A stretch of 64,000 bases of DNA from Flavobacterium sp. 1 (GTDB taxonomy: Bacteria > Bacteroidota > Bacteroidia > Flavobacteriales > Flavobacteriaceae): contig NZ_PGER01000001.1 in NCBI RefSeq assembly GCF_002797935.1, positions 372,001 to 436,000 of the forward strand, given 5' to 3'. Under the pieces are notes generated by a model. It saw only the letters and a list, made by a program, of their open reading frames with translations. It did no database searches and was not told where the DNA came from. Positions 26,296 to 35,782 of the stretch are shown here, piece by piece. The first letter of the stretch is position 1. Every line of letters begins with the position of its first letter. The position numbers were made by a program, and so were the translations under genes.

Positions 26296-28164
26296 ATGAT
26301 CACAAAAAAAATAGTAATAGCAGGAATAAGTGTTTTGCTTATGGCAGCTGCATGTAAAACTAAAGATGTAAAAATGAGTGTACAAAAAAAAGAAACCGTT
26401 TCTGAAAATAAAGCTGTAGTTTACCAAGTTTTTACCCGATTGTTTGGTAACAAAAATACAACCAACAAACCATGGGGTACTATTGAAGAAAATGGAGTTG
26501 GGAAATTCAATGATTTTACAGATAAAGCGCTTCATGAAATTAAAGATTTGGGAGTCACGCATATTTGGTATACTGGCGTTCCGCATCATGCAGTTATAAG
26601 GGGTTATACAGCAATAGGAGTTTCAAATGATGATCCTGAGGTGGTAAAAGGCAGGGCAGGTTCACCTTATGCAGTTAAAGATTATTATAATGTTAATCCA
26701 GATTTGGCTGTAAATCCAGAAAAACGTTTAGAAGAATTTGAAGCATTGATAAAAAGAACCCACAAGGCAAACCTTAAGGTAATTATTGATATTGTTCCCA
26801 ATCATATTGCCCGTAAATATGAAGGGAAAAGCAATCCAAAAGGCGTAAAAGATTTTGGAGCTGATGATGATGTTGCTGCGGAATACAAAAGAGATAATAA
26901 TTTTTATTATATCCCGAATACGTCTTTCCAATTACCTGACGGAGACAAACCTTTGAACGGAGAAAATAATCCGCTTATTGATGGCAAATTTGAAGAAAAT
27001 CCAGCCAAATGGACAGGAAATGGTTCCCGATTAGCAAAACCTGATAAAAATGACTGGTATGAAACCGTTAAAGTAAATTATGGTGTTCGTCCCGATGGTT
27101 CAAAAGATTTTCCTGAATTACCGGCTGGCTATGATAAGCTATCGTATAAAGAACATTTTGATTTTTGGAAAGATAAAAGCGTGCCTAGTTCATGGATTAA
27201 GTTCAGAGATATTGCTTTGTATTGGACAGCTAAAGGTGTTGATGGTTTTAGATACGATATGGCCGAAATGGTTCCTTACGAATTTTGGAGTTATATGAAC
27301 TCGGCCATAAAAAATGTAAATCCCGATGCTTTCTTAATGGCCGAAGTGTACAATCCGAAAGAATACCGCAATTATATTCATTTGGGCAAAATGGATTATT
27401 TATATGATAAAGTAGAGACTTATGACAAGCTTAAAGATATCATTCAAGGAAAAACACCTCCGGATGGATTGTCATACATCCAAAGCGGGTTAGCTGATAT
27501 TGATATTCACATGTTGAAATTTTTGGATAATCATGATGAACAGCGATTAGCAAGTCCGGAATTTGCCGGTTCTCCTGAAAAAGGAAAACCAATGATGGTA
27601 GTTTCTGCCATGATTACTGCAGCTCCTATTATGATTTATTTTGGTCAGGAAGTAGGGGAGCCTGGAAATGAAAATGGAGGATTTGGCTCTCATTCCAGAA
27701 CATCAATTTTTGATTATGTAGGTGTTCCAAATCATCAGCGCTGGATGAATGACGGTGCATTTGATGGTGGAAAATTATCGCAAAGCGAAAAAGAGTTACG
27801 TGATTTTTATAAAAGACTGTTGAATTTCTCTGCGAAAAGTTCGGCAGTGATGGGGCAGTTTCAAGATCTTCAAGAGATAAACCGTCATGCAGGTCAAGGA
27901 TACGATCCTAACCATTTATATTCCTTTGTTCGCTGGTCGGATAATGAAAAATTGATAGTTGTCACTAATTTTTCTTCAGAAGCCACTAATAGTTTTGATT
28001 TGAAAATTCCAGTAGATATAATCAGTAAATGGAATTTGAAAGACGAAAGTTATACTATAAAAGACCAATTGTATGGAAAAAGTGCAGTTCTGCAGGTTGT
28101 AAATGGTGAAGGTAAAGCTTCAGTTACTGTTAAACCATTAGAATCATTTATTTTTCAGTTATAA
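26296..28164 (+). CDS. GH13 alpha-amylase family lipoprotein
   Basis: 622 residues. A lipoprotein signal ends MAAACKT (lipobox AAAC at about residue 20). The GH13 barrel shows DIVPNH (region I), GFRYDMAE with nucleophile Asp321 (region II), LMAEVYNP with acid Glu350 (region III) and LDNHDEQR with Asp414 (region IV). It should hydrolyse or rearrange alpha-glucans at the cell surface or periplasm. It is not in a SusC/SusD locus. A 287-bp gap upstream holds no feature I recognise. Confidence 0.92.
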   Translation: MITKKIVIAGISVLLMAAACKTKDVKMSVQKKETVSENKAVVYQVFTRLFGNKNTTNKPWGTIEENGVGKFNDFTDKALHEIKDLGVTHIWYTGVPHHAVIRGYTAIGVSNDDPEVVKGRAGSPYAVKDYYNVNPDLAVNPEKRLEEFEALIKRTHKANLKVIIDIVPNHIARKYEGKSNPKGVKDFGADDDVAAEYKRDNNFYYIPNTSFQLPDGDKPLNGENNPLIDGKFEENPAKWTGNGSRLAKPDKNDWYETVKVNYGVRPDGSKDFPELPAGYDKLSYKEHFDFWKDKSVPSSWIKFRDIALYWTAKGVDGFRYDMAEMVPYEFWSYMNSAIKNVNPDAFLMAEVYNPKEYRNYIHLGKMDYLYDKVETYDKLKDIIQGKTPPDGLSYIQSGLADIDIHMLKFLDNHDEQRLASPEFAGSPEKGKPMMVVSAMITAAPIMIYFGQEVGEPGNENGGFGSHSRTSIFDYVGVPNHQRWMNDGAFDGGKLSQSEKELRDFYKRLLNFSAKSSAVMGQFQDLQEINRHAGQGYDPNHLYSFVRWSDNEKLIVVTNFSSEATNSFDLKIPVDIISKWNLKDESYTIKDQLYGKSAVLQVVNGEGKASVTVKPLESFIFQL

Positions 28165-28182
28165 TAGCGGTTAATGGATAAT

Positions 28183-28217
28183 AAAAAAGCTGATATTTTT
28201 AAGATATCAGCTTTTTT
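28183..28217. terminator. Bidirectional terminator
   Basis: AAAAAAGCTGATAT (28183-28196) pairs with ATATCAGCTTTTTT (28204-28217), loop TTTTAAG. It lies between the convergent GH13 and superoxide dismutase genes. Confidence 0.85.
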
Positions 28218-28222
28218 ATTCC

Positions 28223-28999
28223 TTACTTTTTAAAAGTAGTTTTGTAATTTTCGTTTACCTTTTCCCAATCTACAATATTGAAAAAATGATCGATATAATT
28301 TTTCTTTTTGTATTGATAGTCTAAGAAATAAGCATGTTCCCAAAGATCAATCCCTAAAATAGGTGTTCCGTGAAATCCAATAACAGGTGCATAGGTCATT
28401 AATGGATTGTCTTGGTTTTGAGTAGTTGATAACTGCAGAACTCCTGTTTTATCAACTACCAGCCAAACCCAGCCTGATCCAAATTGTTTAGTTGCGGTCT
28501 CTTTAAATACAGTTTTAAAATTGGAAAAAGAACCAAAATCTTTAGTAATCTTTGAAGCCAATGTGTCTTTTGGTTCGCCACCTGCTTTTGGGCCTATGGA
28601 TTTAAAGTATAGGCTATGGTTGTAATAACCGCCTGCATTATTCCGTATTTCGGGATCGTTAATGTCTAATTTTGCAAGAATATCTTCTATGCTTAGATTT
28701 TCTTTGTCTGTTCCGGCTATAGTTTTGTTTAGACTGTTCGTGTAATATAAATAATTTTTGTAATGAGATTCTAATGTCAAGGCCGATAAGTCTGGCACTA
28801 ATGCATCATAGCCAAAAGAAATTTTTCCCAATTGAAATGAGCCTTCATTTGCTTTTAAATCATTTGGATTGCCTATTTTAATTTTTTCTTGCACTGTTGG
28901 TAACGGAACTTCTACAACCTCAGTCATTTTTTTTTCATTACAAGAAACTAAGACCGAAATAAAGAGCAGGTTTGCTAGGATAAAAGTGTTTTTTTTCAT
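28223..28999 (-). CDS. Fe/Mn superoxide dismutase, predicted lipoprotein
   Basis: 258 residues. A lipoprotein signal ends with LVSCNEKK (lipobox LVSC). The dismutase domain has LTLESHYKNYLYYTN, GGYYNHSLYFKS, GSGWVWLVVD and the metal ligands in GIDLWEHAYFLDYQYKK. It converts superoxide to O2 and H2O2. The signal and ~45-residue linker imply a membrane-anchored enzyme outside the cytoplasm, unlike the usual cytosolic SodA/SodB. Fe or Mn preference cannot be decided. It starts 13 bp after the acyl-CoA-binding protein gene. Confidence 0.92.
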   Translation of the reverse strand: MKKNTFILANLLFISVLVSCNEKKMTEVVEVPLPTVQEKIKIGNPNDLKANEGSFQLGKISFGYDALVPDLSALTLESHYKNYLYYTNSLNKTIAGTDKENLSIEDILAKLDINDPEIRNNAGGYYNHSLYFKSIGPKAGGEPKDTLASKITKDFGSFSNFKTVFKETATKQFGSGWVWLVVDKTGVLQLSTTQNQDNPLMTYAPVIGFHGTPILGIDLWEHAYFLDYQYKKKNYIDHFFNIVDWEKVNENYKTTFKK

Positions 29000-29012
29000 G
29001 AAAATAATACGA

Positions 29013-29279
29013 TTACTTTATTAAGGAATGAATTAATTTAATATATTTTTTCTTTGCTTGAGCTTGTGTAAGATGACTGATCTGAATCCAAGCATTCGTT
29101 TTAAAAGCATTTCTTAAATCAGAATTGTCAGTAACTGTAAAATTGCTTTTGTCAAATGTAGCCTGTTTGTAAAAGGCATAAAGACGCAGTTGCACATCTT
29201 GAGGTAAAGACGCTTGTGTCATAAAAGAAGCTATTTCTACAGCTTCTTGAAATTTTTTTTCTAAATCTTCTTCAATCAT
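29013..29279 (-). CDS. Acyl-CoA-binding protein
   Basis: 88 residues, the normal size of an ACBP domain: FQEAVEIASFMTQ, then LRLYAFYKQAT (the conserved YxxYKQAT-type motif) and a Trp-containing helix NAFKTNAWIQIS. These small cytosolic proteins hold long-chain acyl-CoA esters. The start overlaps the psd stop by one base, so it is the last gene of the phospholipid group LUD-cdsA-psd-ACBP before the dismutase. Confidence 0.88.
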   Translation of the reverse strand: MIEEDLEKKFQEAVEIASFMTQASLPQDVQLRLYAFYKQATFDKSNFTVTDNSDLRNAFKTNAWIQISHLTQAQAKKKYIKLIHSLIK

Positions 29280-29932
29280 TAAGCTTTAATTGCAATTATA
29301 GTCTTTCCTCCAATTGCTTTTTGATTTAGTGCCACATTAATTGGAGTGCCTAAAGGGAGAAAAATATCTACTCTTGAGCCAAATTTAATAAAACCGGCAT
29401 CTGTACCTTGCACTACCTGCATACCCTCTTGTGCATAATTCACAATACGTTTTGCTAATGCACCAGCAATCTGACGGTACAAAATAGCTCCAAAAGTTTT
29501 ATTTTCAACAACAATAGTTGTTCTTTCATTTTCTTCACTGGCTTTTGGATGCCAAGCCACAAGAAATTTACCAGGATGGTATTTGCTAAACTTTACCAGG
29601 CCACTTATGGCGTAGCGGGTAACGTGAACATTTATGGGGGACATAAATATTGAAACCTGAATTCTTTTGTCCTTAAAATATTCGCTTTCAAAAACTTCTT
29701 CAATTACAACTACTTTTCCATCTACAGGAGCTATAATGTGATTTTCATTGATTTCTACAGTTCTTTTTGGATTTCTGAAAAATTGTAAAATGATAATCAG
29801 TAACAATAAAGTTACAATTTCAATAGTCATTTTAATCCATTCTGTTTGGATAAAATGGTCTGATGCTAAAAAAACAATAGCAGTAACAATAGTGCCTAAT
29901 AAAATACTTTGAGTTCCTTCTTTATGAAACAT
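29279..29932 (-). CDS. psd: Phosphatidylserine decarboxylase (short, archaeal-type)
   Basis: 217 residues. Two N-terminal membrane segments precede a beta-rich catalytic domain (HIIAPVDGKVVVIEEV, SIFMSPINVHVTR). The self-cleavage site is FIKFGSRVD, where the pyruvoyl group would form from the Ser after Gly. It makes phosphatidylethanolamine. It overlaps the end of cdsA by 11 bp, which places CDP-diacylglycerol synthesis and PE synthesis in one transcript. Confidence 0.92.
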   Translation of the reverse strand: MFHKEGTQSILLGTIVTAIVFLASDHFIQTEWIKMTIEIVTLLLLIIILQFFRNPKRTVEINENHIIAPVDGKVVVIEEVFESEYFKDKRIQVSIFMSPINVHVTRYAISGLVKFSKYHPGKFLVAWHPKASEENERTTIVVENKTFGAILYRQIAGALAKRIVNYAQEGMQVVQGTDAGFIKFGSRVDIFLPLGTPINVALNQKAIGGKTIIAIKA

Positions 29933-30773
29933 AATTTAAAATTTGATAAAATAAAAATATAATTGGTGCTACAAAGATAACACTATCTAACCGATCTAAA
30001 ATGCCTCCATGTCCAGGCATGATGTTTCCACTGTCTTTTTTTTCTGAAATCCGTTTAAATTTGGATTCGACTAAATCTCCAATAGTTCCAAAAATACCAA
30101 CAATTACAGCTATTATAAGCCAAATGTAGGTGTTCTTTTCTGGAAGCATTAAAAAATATTTTGAAATAAAATAACTTGCAATTAATGCAAATCCAATGCC
30201 GCCGAGAAATCCTTCAATGGTCTTTTTGGGAGAAATCCTTTCAAATAATTTGTGTTTGCCAATTGATTTTCCAACTAGATAAGCAAACGTATCATTGGTC
30301 CATATTAAGATAAAAATACTGATTAGGATGTTTGGGTTGTAACCCTTAATTCCAAAAGGTATTTTTGTAATTATTATAAAAGGAAGAATAATGTATCCAA
30401 TCAAATAGGCAAATTTTGAAAAGGAATCTACTTTTAGATTTTTGTTATCGAATAAAAAGACGATACATTTCAAAGAAACTATAAGTGATGAGAATAGTAC
30501 TGCTAAATCAAAATTTCGATTATACCTCAGTATGTATAAAATACCATCGCCTTTTTCGGCTATAGCAATTTTATAAAAAAAGAAATAGAATAAACCGGCT
30601 ATTATAAATGGGACAATTTTATTTAAATGCACTAAGTTGCAAAATTCAGTTACTGCAATTAATAAAAAAACTCCAAATAGAATAAAAAAAGTTTCTATAG
30701 AGTATTGTATTGAAGCTATTAGTAATAAAATATAAATAGCTCCAGATATTGATCTTTTTACTGTTTCATTCAT
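29922..30773 (-). CDS. cdsA: Phosphatidate cytidylyltransferase (CDP-diacylglycerol synthase)
   Basis: 283 residues with about eight membrane segments. The C-terminal signature is complete: ESKFKRISEKKDSGNIMPG, then GGILDRLDS, which holds the family's conserved Asp residues. It makes CDP-diacylglycerol from phosphatidate and CTP. The gene begins 1 bp after the LUD gene and overlaps psd. Confidence 0.95.
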   Translation of the reverse strand: MNETVKRSISGAIYILLLIASIQYSIETFFILFGVFLLIAVTEFCNLVHLNKIVPFIIAGLFYFFFYKIAIAEKGDGILYILRYNRNFDLAVLFSSLIVSLKCIVFLFDNKNLKVDSFSKFAYLIGYIILPFIIITKIPFGIKGYNPNILISIFILIWTNDTFAYLVGKSIGKHKLFERISPKKTIEGFLGGIGFALIASYFISKYFLMLPEKNTYIWLIIAVIVGIFGTIGDLVESKFKRISEKKDSGNIMPGHGGILDRLDSVIFVAPIIFLFYQILNYVS

Positions 30774-30774
30774 T

Positions 30775-31377
30775 TTAAAGATCTTCTAAAAGCAACAGGT
30801 ATAAATTTTTTGCAGAGCTTCCATACTGAGTAAAATCTTCTTCTTTTGCTTTTTCAAAATATTTGATGGTTGTAATATTGGTGGGGTATTCTGTTAAATA
30901 TTTTTTTCGGATAGCACTAAGACCATCACTTTTGCCTTCAACAATCTGGCTTGTTTTTGCCAAAATCACAATATTGGCGGGTAAGTCATTTGGTTTTTTT
31001 TGCTTAATCTGATTGGAGGAAAATAAAATAGATCCTTCTTCAGTTATCAGATTTTCACAACCAGACAATAAAAATTTAGGATTTATATTTTGTCCGTAAG
31101 TAAGTTTGTTTTCATCTAATAAAAAAAATAATTTAGGCTCATAGCATAAGGCTTCACATTCAAACCAATCATTTTCTTCAAGTATGTTTTCAAATTGTTC
31201 TTTTACTTCATTTAAATTTTCACAGTATAAAAATTTACCGCCATTTTTTTTAAAATTGTAGATGAATTGTTCATCCAGAGGGGAGTTAATATCTGGATTT
31301 GGCTTATTTGAATTATCATCTCTGTCTTCATTAGAAGAAGAGTCGTTAGAACCAAATAATTTTTTAAAAAGATTCAT
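30775..31377 (-). CDS. LUD (LutC/YkgG-like) domain protein
   Basis: 200 residues. An Asn/Asp-rich N-terminal ~35 residues are followed by an LUD-like domain with IVILAKTSQIVEGKSDG near the end. LutC-type proteins take part in lactate utilisation, but Flavobacteriia keep this copy between ftsH and cdsA without lutA or lutB, so the role is probably different. It is the first gene after the ftsH terminator and runs into cdsA. Confidence 0.75.
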   Translation of the reverse strand: MNLFKKLFGSNDSSSNEDRDDNSNKPNPDINSPLDEQFIYNFKKNGGKFLYCENLNEVKEQFENILEENDWFECEALCYEPKLFFLLDENKLTYGQNINPKFLLSGCENLITEEGSILFSSNQIKQKKPNDLPANIVILAKTSQIVEGKSDGLSAIRKKYLTEYPTNITTIKYFEKAKEEDFTQYGSSAKNLYLLLLEDL

Positions 31378-31425
31378 AATTTGTTACTAATCGTTTTGTG
31401 TTACTTGAAAACGTTCAAAGATAAA

Positions 31426-31464
31426 AAAATCTTAATTCAAAACTAGGTTTTGAATTAAGATTTT
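31426..31464 (-). terminator. Terminator after ftsH
   Basis: AAAATCTTAATTCAAAAC (31426-31443) pairs perfectly with GTTTTGAATTAAGATTTT (31447-31464), loop TAG. It lies 22 bp after the ftsH stop, with T-rich flanks on both strands. Confidence 0.8.
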
Positions 31465-31485
31465 AAATATTTGTTAATTTTCAAA

Positions 31486-33408
31486 TTATGAAACTACTTC
31501 ACCTAAGTTTTTGTCGAAAGTTCTTTTTCCAAATATAGTTTCTAAATCATCTTTAAAGATTACTTCTTTTTCAATTAAAATATCGGCAAGCTGATTTAAT
31601 TTGTCTTTGTTTTTTTCTAAAATTTGAATAGCTCTAAGGTATTGTCCTTCAATTAATTCTGAAATTTCAGCGTCAATTATTTTAGCAGTATCATCAGAAT
31701 AAGGTTTAGAAAAACTGTATTCGCTCTGTCCGGATGAATCATAATAAGTAACATTTCCTATTTTGTCATTTAAACCATAAATAGTTACCATCGCACGGGC
31801 TTGTCGTGTTACTTTTTCTAAATCACTAAGTGCTCCAGTCGAAATTCGGTCGAAAGTAACTTTTTCTGCTGCTCTTCCTCCCATAGTAGCACACATTTCG
31901 TCTAACATTTGATCAGTTCTAACGATTTGTCTTTCTTCAGGAAGATACCAAGCTGCGCCTAAACTTTGTCCGCGGGGTACAATTGTTACTTTGATAAGCG
32001 GTGCTGCATGTTCAAGCATCCAGCTTACTGTTGCATGACCTGCTTCATGAATAGCAATTGCTCTTTTTTCTTCAGGAGTAATGATTTTGTTTTTCTTTTC
32101 AAGACCTCCAATAATTCTGTCTACAGCATCAAGAAAATCTTGTTTGTCAACTGCGGTTTTGTTATTTCTTGCAGCAATCAAAGCAGCTTCGTTACAAACA
32201 TTAGCAATGTCGGCACCAGAAAACCCTGGAGTTTGTTTAGCTAGAAAATCAAGATCAAGATTTTCTACTTTTTTGATAGGAGCTAAGTGAACTTGGAAAA
32301 TTTCAGCTCTTTCGCGGATATCTGGTAAGTCAACAAAAATTTGTCTGTCAAAACGACCAGCACGCATCAAGGCTTTGTCTAAAACATCGGCTCTATTGGT
32401 TGCAGCTAAAACAATAACATTAGAATTAGTTCCGAAACCGTCCATTTCAGTCAGCAATTGATTTAGAGTATTCTCTCTTTCATCGTTACCGCCAGACATG
32501 TTGCTTTTCCCTCTGGCTCTACCAACAGCATCAATTTCGTCAATGAAAATAATAGCTGGAGATTTTTCTTTGGCTTGTTTGAACAAATCACGTACACGTG
32601 AAGCACCAACTCCTACGAACATTTCTACAAAATCTGATCCAGATAGAGAGAAAAATGGCACTTGAGCTTCTCCTGCAACGGCTTTGGCTAATAAGGTTTT
32701 TCCTGTTCCCGGAGGTCCTACCAGTAAAGCTCCTTTAGGGATTTTACCTCCAAGATTAGTGTATTTTTCAGGGTTCTTAAGGAATTCTACAATTTCTTGT
32801 ATTTCTTCTTTAGCACCTTCTAAACCGGCAACATCTTTAAATGTAGTTTTGATGTCCGTTTTTTCGTCAAAAAGTTTTGCTTTTGATTTTCCAATATTGA
32901 AAATCTGTCCGCCTCCGCCACCTGGACCACCAGACATTTTTCTCATAATAAATATCCAAACCCCAATAATGATTATTATTGGCAATAGGCTTATCAGGAT
33001 ATCTGTCCAGTTACTTTTTGGTAAAAAATTGAAATCTTTCAATTTACCTTCGGCAACAGCTTTTTCTAATTTAGTTTGAAAAATCTGATCATTACCTATG
33101 TCAAAAGAATAGTGAGGTCCTTTATTAGTGTTGCCTAATAAATCTTTGGCTACTTTTTTATGTTCAGGATCGTTTAAGGCTTTAGGATTTAAAAAAACTT
33201 CGGCTTCGCTTTTGTTATAAACAATTACTTTTTCAATTTGTCCTTTTTCTAAAAAGGAATTAAATTTTGAAGATGTAAGTTGTGCTGGTTCCTGAAAGCT
33301 TGATCCTCCAGTTGCAAAACTTATTCCTAAAAAAATTAATATTATTGCAGTATATACTAACCAAGGGCTTACCTTGAAATTTGAGTTTGGATTATTTTCT
33401 TTAGCCAT
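31486..33408 (-). CDS. ftsH: ATP-dependent zinc metalloprotease FtsH
   Basis: 640 residues. Two membrane segments flank a periplasmic domain. The AAA domain has Walker A GPPGTGKT and Walker [12 protein letters not shown], the second region of homology ATNRADVLD, and the zinc-protease motif HEAGH at 454-458. It degrades membrane and soluble regulatory proteins. It starts 15 bp after rsfS and probably shares its transcript. Confidence 0.97.
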   Translation of the reverse strand: MAKENNPNSNFKVSPWLVYTAIILIFLGISFATGGSSFQEPAQLTSSKFNSFLEKGQIEKVIVYNKSEAEVFLNPKALNDPEHKKVAKDLLGNTNKGPHYSFDIGNDQIFQTKLEKAVAEGKLKDFNFLPKSNWTDILISLLPIIIIIGVWIFIMRKMSGGPGGGGGQIFNIGKSKAKLFDEKTDIKTTFKDVAGLEGAKEEIQEIVEFLKNPEKYTNLGGKIPKGALLVGPPGTGKTLLAKAVAGEAQVPFFSLSGSDFVEMFVGVGASRVRDLFKQAKEKSPAIIFIDEIDAVGRARGKSNMSGGNDERENTLNQLLTEMDGFGTNSNVIVLAATNRADVLDKALMRAGRFDRQIFVDLPDIRERAEIFQVHLAPIKKVENLDLDFLAKQTPGFSGADIANVCNEAALIAARNNKTAVDKQDFLDAVDRIIGGLEKKNKIITPEEKRAIAIHEAGHATVSWMLEHAAPLIKVTIVPRGQSLGAAWYLPEERQIVRTDQMLDEMCATMGGRAAEKVTFDRISTGALSDLEKVTRQARAMVTIYGLNDKIGNVTYYDSSGQSEYSFSKPYSDDTAKIIDAEISELIEGQYLRAIQILEKNKDKLNQLADILIEKEVIFKDDLETIFGKRTFDKNLGEVVS

Positions 33409-33423
33409 TAGAAGATTGTTTCT

Positions 33424-33795
33424 TTAGTATTTGTTTTCGATTTTAGTGATTTTGGCATCACCCCAAAGACTTTCGATGTTGTAATATTCACGAATGTGTT
33501 TTTGAAATACATGCACAACAATATGAACATAATCCATTAATACCCATTCGGCTACATCGGAACCTTCTACATGCCAAGGTTTGTCTTTTAAATCTTTTGA
33601 AACTGTTTTTTGAATTGAATTGACAATAGCATTCACTTGAGTGTTTGAGTTACCATTGCATATTACAAAATAGTCACAAACAGCAGTGTCTATTTCTCTT
33701 AAATCTAAAATATCGATATCACTTCCTTTTACTTCTTCTATTCCTTTTATGATGTTTGCCAGTAAGGCATCATTGTTTATAATCTTTTTCGCCAT
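33424..33795 (-). CDS. rsfS: Ribosomal silencing factor RsfS
   Basis: 123 residues, the usual size. It has DILDLREIDTAVCDYFVICNG, PWHVEGSDVAEWVLMDYVHIVVHVF and REYYNIESLWGDA in order. RsfS binds ribosomal protein L14 and blocks subunit joining. It is divergent from birA and upstream of ftsH. Confidence 0.95.
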   Translation of the reverse strand: MAKKIINNDALLANIIKGIEEVKGSDIDILDLREIDTAVCDYFVICNGNSNTQVNAIVNSIQKTVSKDLKDKPWHVEGSDVAEWVLMDYVHIVVHVFQKHIREYYNIESLWGDAKITKIENKY

Positions 33796-33891
33796 GTAAT
33801 TTTTATATGAATTTGTAAAGTTACCATTTTTTGTGATTAATTTTGAACCTTAACATAATATTAAATTATGTTTTGCAAAAAAAAAGTACAA

Positions 33892-34620
33892 ATGAAGTTA
33901 ATCAAACTCGATGCCATAGATTCTACGAATGAGTTTCTAAAAGGTTTATCGAACAAGCAGGAGGTTCAAAATTTTACAGTTGTTACAGCTGAAACTCAAT
34001 TGAAAGGGAAAGGCCAAATGGGGTCAAAGTGGGATTCTGAATCGGGTAAGAATCTTATAATGAGTATTTTGGTTAAGGATTTTCTGTTTGATAATGAAGA
34101 TGTTTTTAACCTTAATGTTGTGATTTCACTTGCTGTAATCCGTACATTAAAAAAGTATAATATACCTGAATTAAGCATCAAATGGCCTAACGACATTATG
34201 TCAGCCAATAAGAAGATTGGTGGCATACTGATTGAAAACAGCATTAAAGGAGAAGGAATAATTTCATCTATTGTTGGATTGGGACTGAATGTAAACCAAG
34301 TAAAATTTCAAAATTTGCCTAGAGCTTCGTCATTGGCTTTGATTTGCAGTGTTACTTTTGATAAAGAAGAAATTCTTTTTGGTATTGTTTCAGAAATGGA
34401 AGAAATAATAGTTGATTATGCAGTAAAAGCTTCATTTTTATGGGAAGAGTATTCTAATGAATTATTTAAAATTGGTATTCCTACTGCCTTTTCTGATGAA
34501 AATGAAATTAATTTTATGGGTATTATAAAAGGCGTTTCGGCTATCGGGAAACTTCAAATTCAATTGGAAGATGATGCTATTTGTGAATACAGTCTAAAAG
34601 AAGTACAGATGTTATACTAA
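33892..34620 (+). CDS. birA: Biotin-[acetyl-CoA-carboxylase] ligase
   Basis: 242 residues from MKLIKLDAIDSTNEFL. An upstream ATG (33868) adds eight atypical residues and is less likely. It has AETQLKGKGQMGSKWDS (the GRGxxxRxW biotinyl-AMP loop, with the Arg replaced here), ELSIKWPNDIM and KKIGGILIE. There is no N-terminal HTH domain, so it modifies carboxylases but does not repress transcription. It is divergent from rsfS. Confidence 0.9.
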   Translation: MKLIKLDAIDSTNEFLKGLSNKQEVQNFTVVTAETQLKGKGQMGSKWDSESGKNLIMSILVKDFLFDNEDVFNLNVVISLAVIRTLKKYNIPELSIKWPNDIMSANKKIGGILIENSIKGEGIISSIVGLGLNVNQVKFQNLPRASSLALICSVTFDKEEILFGIVSEMEEIIVDYAVKASFLWEEYSNELFKIGIPTAFSDENEINFMGIIKGVSAIGKLQIQLEDDAICEYSLKEVQMLY

Positions 34621-34651
34621 AAAAGCCTTTTAGCTAGACTAAAAGGCTTTT
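34621..34651. terminator. Bidirectional terminator
   Basis: AAAAGCCTTTTAG (34621-34633) pairs with CTAAAAGGCTTTT (34639-34651). It begins immediately after the birA stop codon, between convergent genes. Confidence 0.8.
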
Positions 34652-34673
34652 GTATTTTGTGAAAAAGTAAGTG

Positions 34674-35066
34674 TTACAGTTTTGTCATGTTGTTGGCCAA
34701 AGTTTCGATAAATTTAGAAATCGGACCTTTTACCATCATTGCCATCATCGCATTAAATTCGCCTTCAAAATCCAGTTTAACAGCACTTGAATTTTCAGAA
34801 ACGGTGTCAATGTTTGCTATTAAGGTAAATGGAACCTTGTCGCTTGCTGCACCCAAAATAACTTTGCTTGGAGCTACTTTGTCTTTCATCTTTAATTTAA
34901 TTTCGGGCATTCCTTTTAATCCAAAAATAAAAGCATCTTCGCCAGTGATTTCAAATTTTGCAATATTATCAGGCATTAATTTTTCGAAGTTTTTTACATC
35001 ACTTAACAAATCGAATAATTCTTGAGCAGATTTTTCAACGGTAACCCTTGGGCTTTCTAAATTCAT
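34674..35066 (-). CDS. SRPBCC (START-like) family protein
   Basis: 130 residues, starting MNLESPRVTVEKSAQELFDLL. The pattern of a helix-grip fold is visible: an initial beta strand, DVKNFEKLMP, a series of strands, and a long C-terminal helix (FIETLANNMTKL). Such proteins bind hydrophobic ligands; the ligand is unknown. It is probably followed in the pyrE transcript, whose stop is ~40 bp upstream of its start codon region. Confidence 0.75.
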   Translation of the reverse strand: MNLESPRVTVEKSAQELFDLLSDVKNFEKLMPDNIAKFEITGEDAFIFGLKGMPEIKLKMKDKVAPSKVILGAASDKVPFTLIANIDTVSENSSAVKLDFEGEFNAMMAMMVKGPISKFIETLANNMTKL

Positions 35067-35106
35067 AGTTGTGTTTTATTTGTATTCTAAAATTAAGCAG
35101 TTTAAA

Positions 35107-35748
35107 TTATATATTCCAAGTTGACGGATTAACATTCCATTCTCTCAAGGTTTGCTCTTCTTTTTCGGTTATATAGCTTTTTGCAACTGCCAAATTCAAT
35201 AAATTTTGATAATTGCTCAGCGTGTATAAATCGATATTGGCATTTTTAAAGTTTTGGTCTGCAACATCAAATCCATAAGTGAATATAGCTGCCATTCCTT
35301 TTATAACTGCTCCTGCTTCCCGTAAGCCTTCAACGGCTTGCAGGCTACTGTTTCCAGTGCTGATTAAATCCTCAATAATTACTACGCTTTGTCCTTTCTG
35401 CAGGAAACCTTCTACTTGGTTTTGACGGCCATGTTTTTTTGGTTCCGGACGAACATACACAAAAGGCAGTCCCATGCTCTCGGCAACCAGCATTCCGATG
35501 CCTATTGCTCCAGTGGCTACACCGGCAATCACATCTGGTTTCCCAAATTGTTTTTCAATGTTCTTAGAAAATTCGTCTCTGACATAATTTCTTATGGCTG
35601 GAAACGAGAGGATTAAACGATTATCGCAATATATTGGCGATTTCCATCCAGATGCCCATGTAAAAGGATTTCCTGGATTCAATTTAATTGCATTTATTTG
35701 CAAAAGCAATTCGGCTGTTTTGTCGGCTGTATCTTTATTAAAAATCAT
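35107..35748 (-). CDS. pyrE: Orotate phosphoribosyltransferase
   Basis: 213 residues from MIFNKDTADKTAELL. It has WASGWKSPIYCDNR, DVIAGVATGAIGIGM and the PRPP-binding motif VVIIEDLISTGNSS. It forms OMP in pyrimidine synthesis. An in-frame ATG at 35781 would add 11 atypical residues. The start at 35748 is favoured because the predicted promoter (TTTG 35782-35779, TACATTTG 35760-35753) would place the mRNA start at about this ATG. Confidence 0.95.
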   Translation of the reverse strand: MIFNKDTADKTAELLLQINAIKLNPGNPFTWASGWKSPIYCDNRLILSFPAIRNYVRDEFSKNIEKQFGKPDVIAGVATGAIGIGMLVAESMGLPFVYVRPEPKKHGRQNQVEGFLQKGQSVVIIEDLISTGNSSLQAVEGLREAGAVIKGMAAIFTYGFDVADQNFKNANIDLYTLSNYQNLLNLAVAKSYITEKEEQTLREWNVNPSTWNI

Positions 35749-35752
35749 AATA

Positions 35753-35782
35753 CAAATGTATAAAGTTTTTGTTAACGACAAA
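35753..35782 (-). promoter_or_regulatory. pyrE promoter overlapping the NUDIX start codon
   Basis: On the minus strand TTTG (35782-35779), 18-bp spacer, TACATTTG (35760-35753). The predicted transcription start (~35748) coincides with the pyrE ATG, suggesting a leaderless mRNA. The element overlaps the first codons of the divergent NUDIX gene. Confidence 0.5.
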
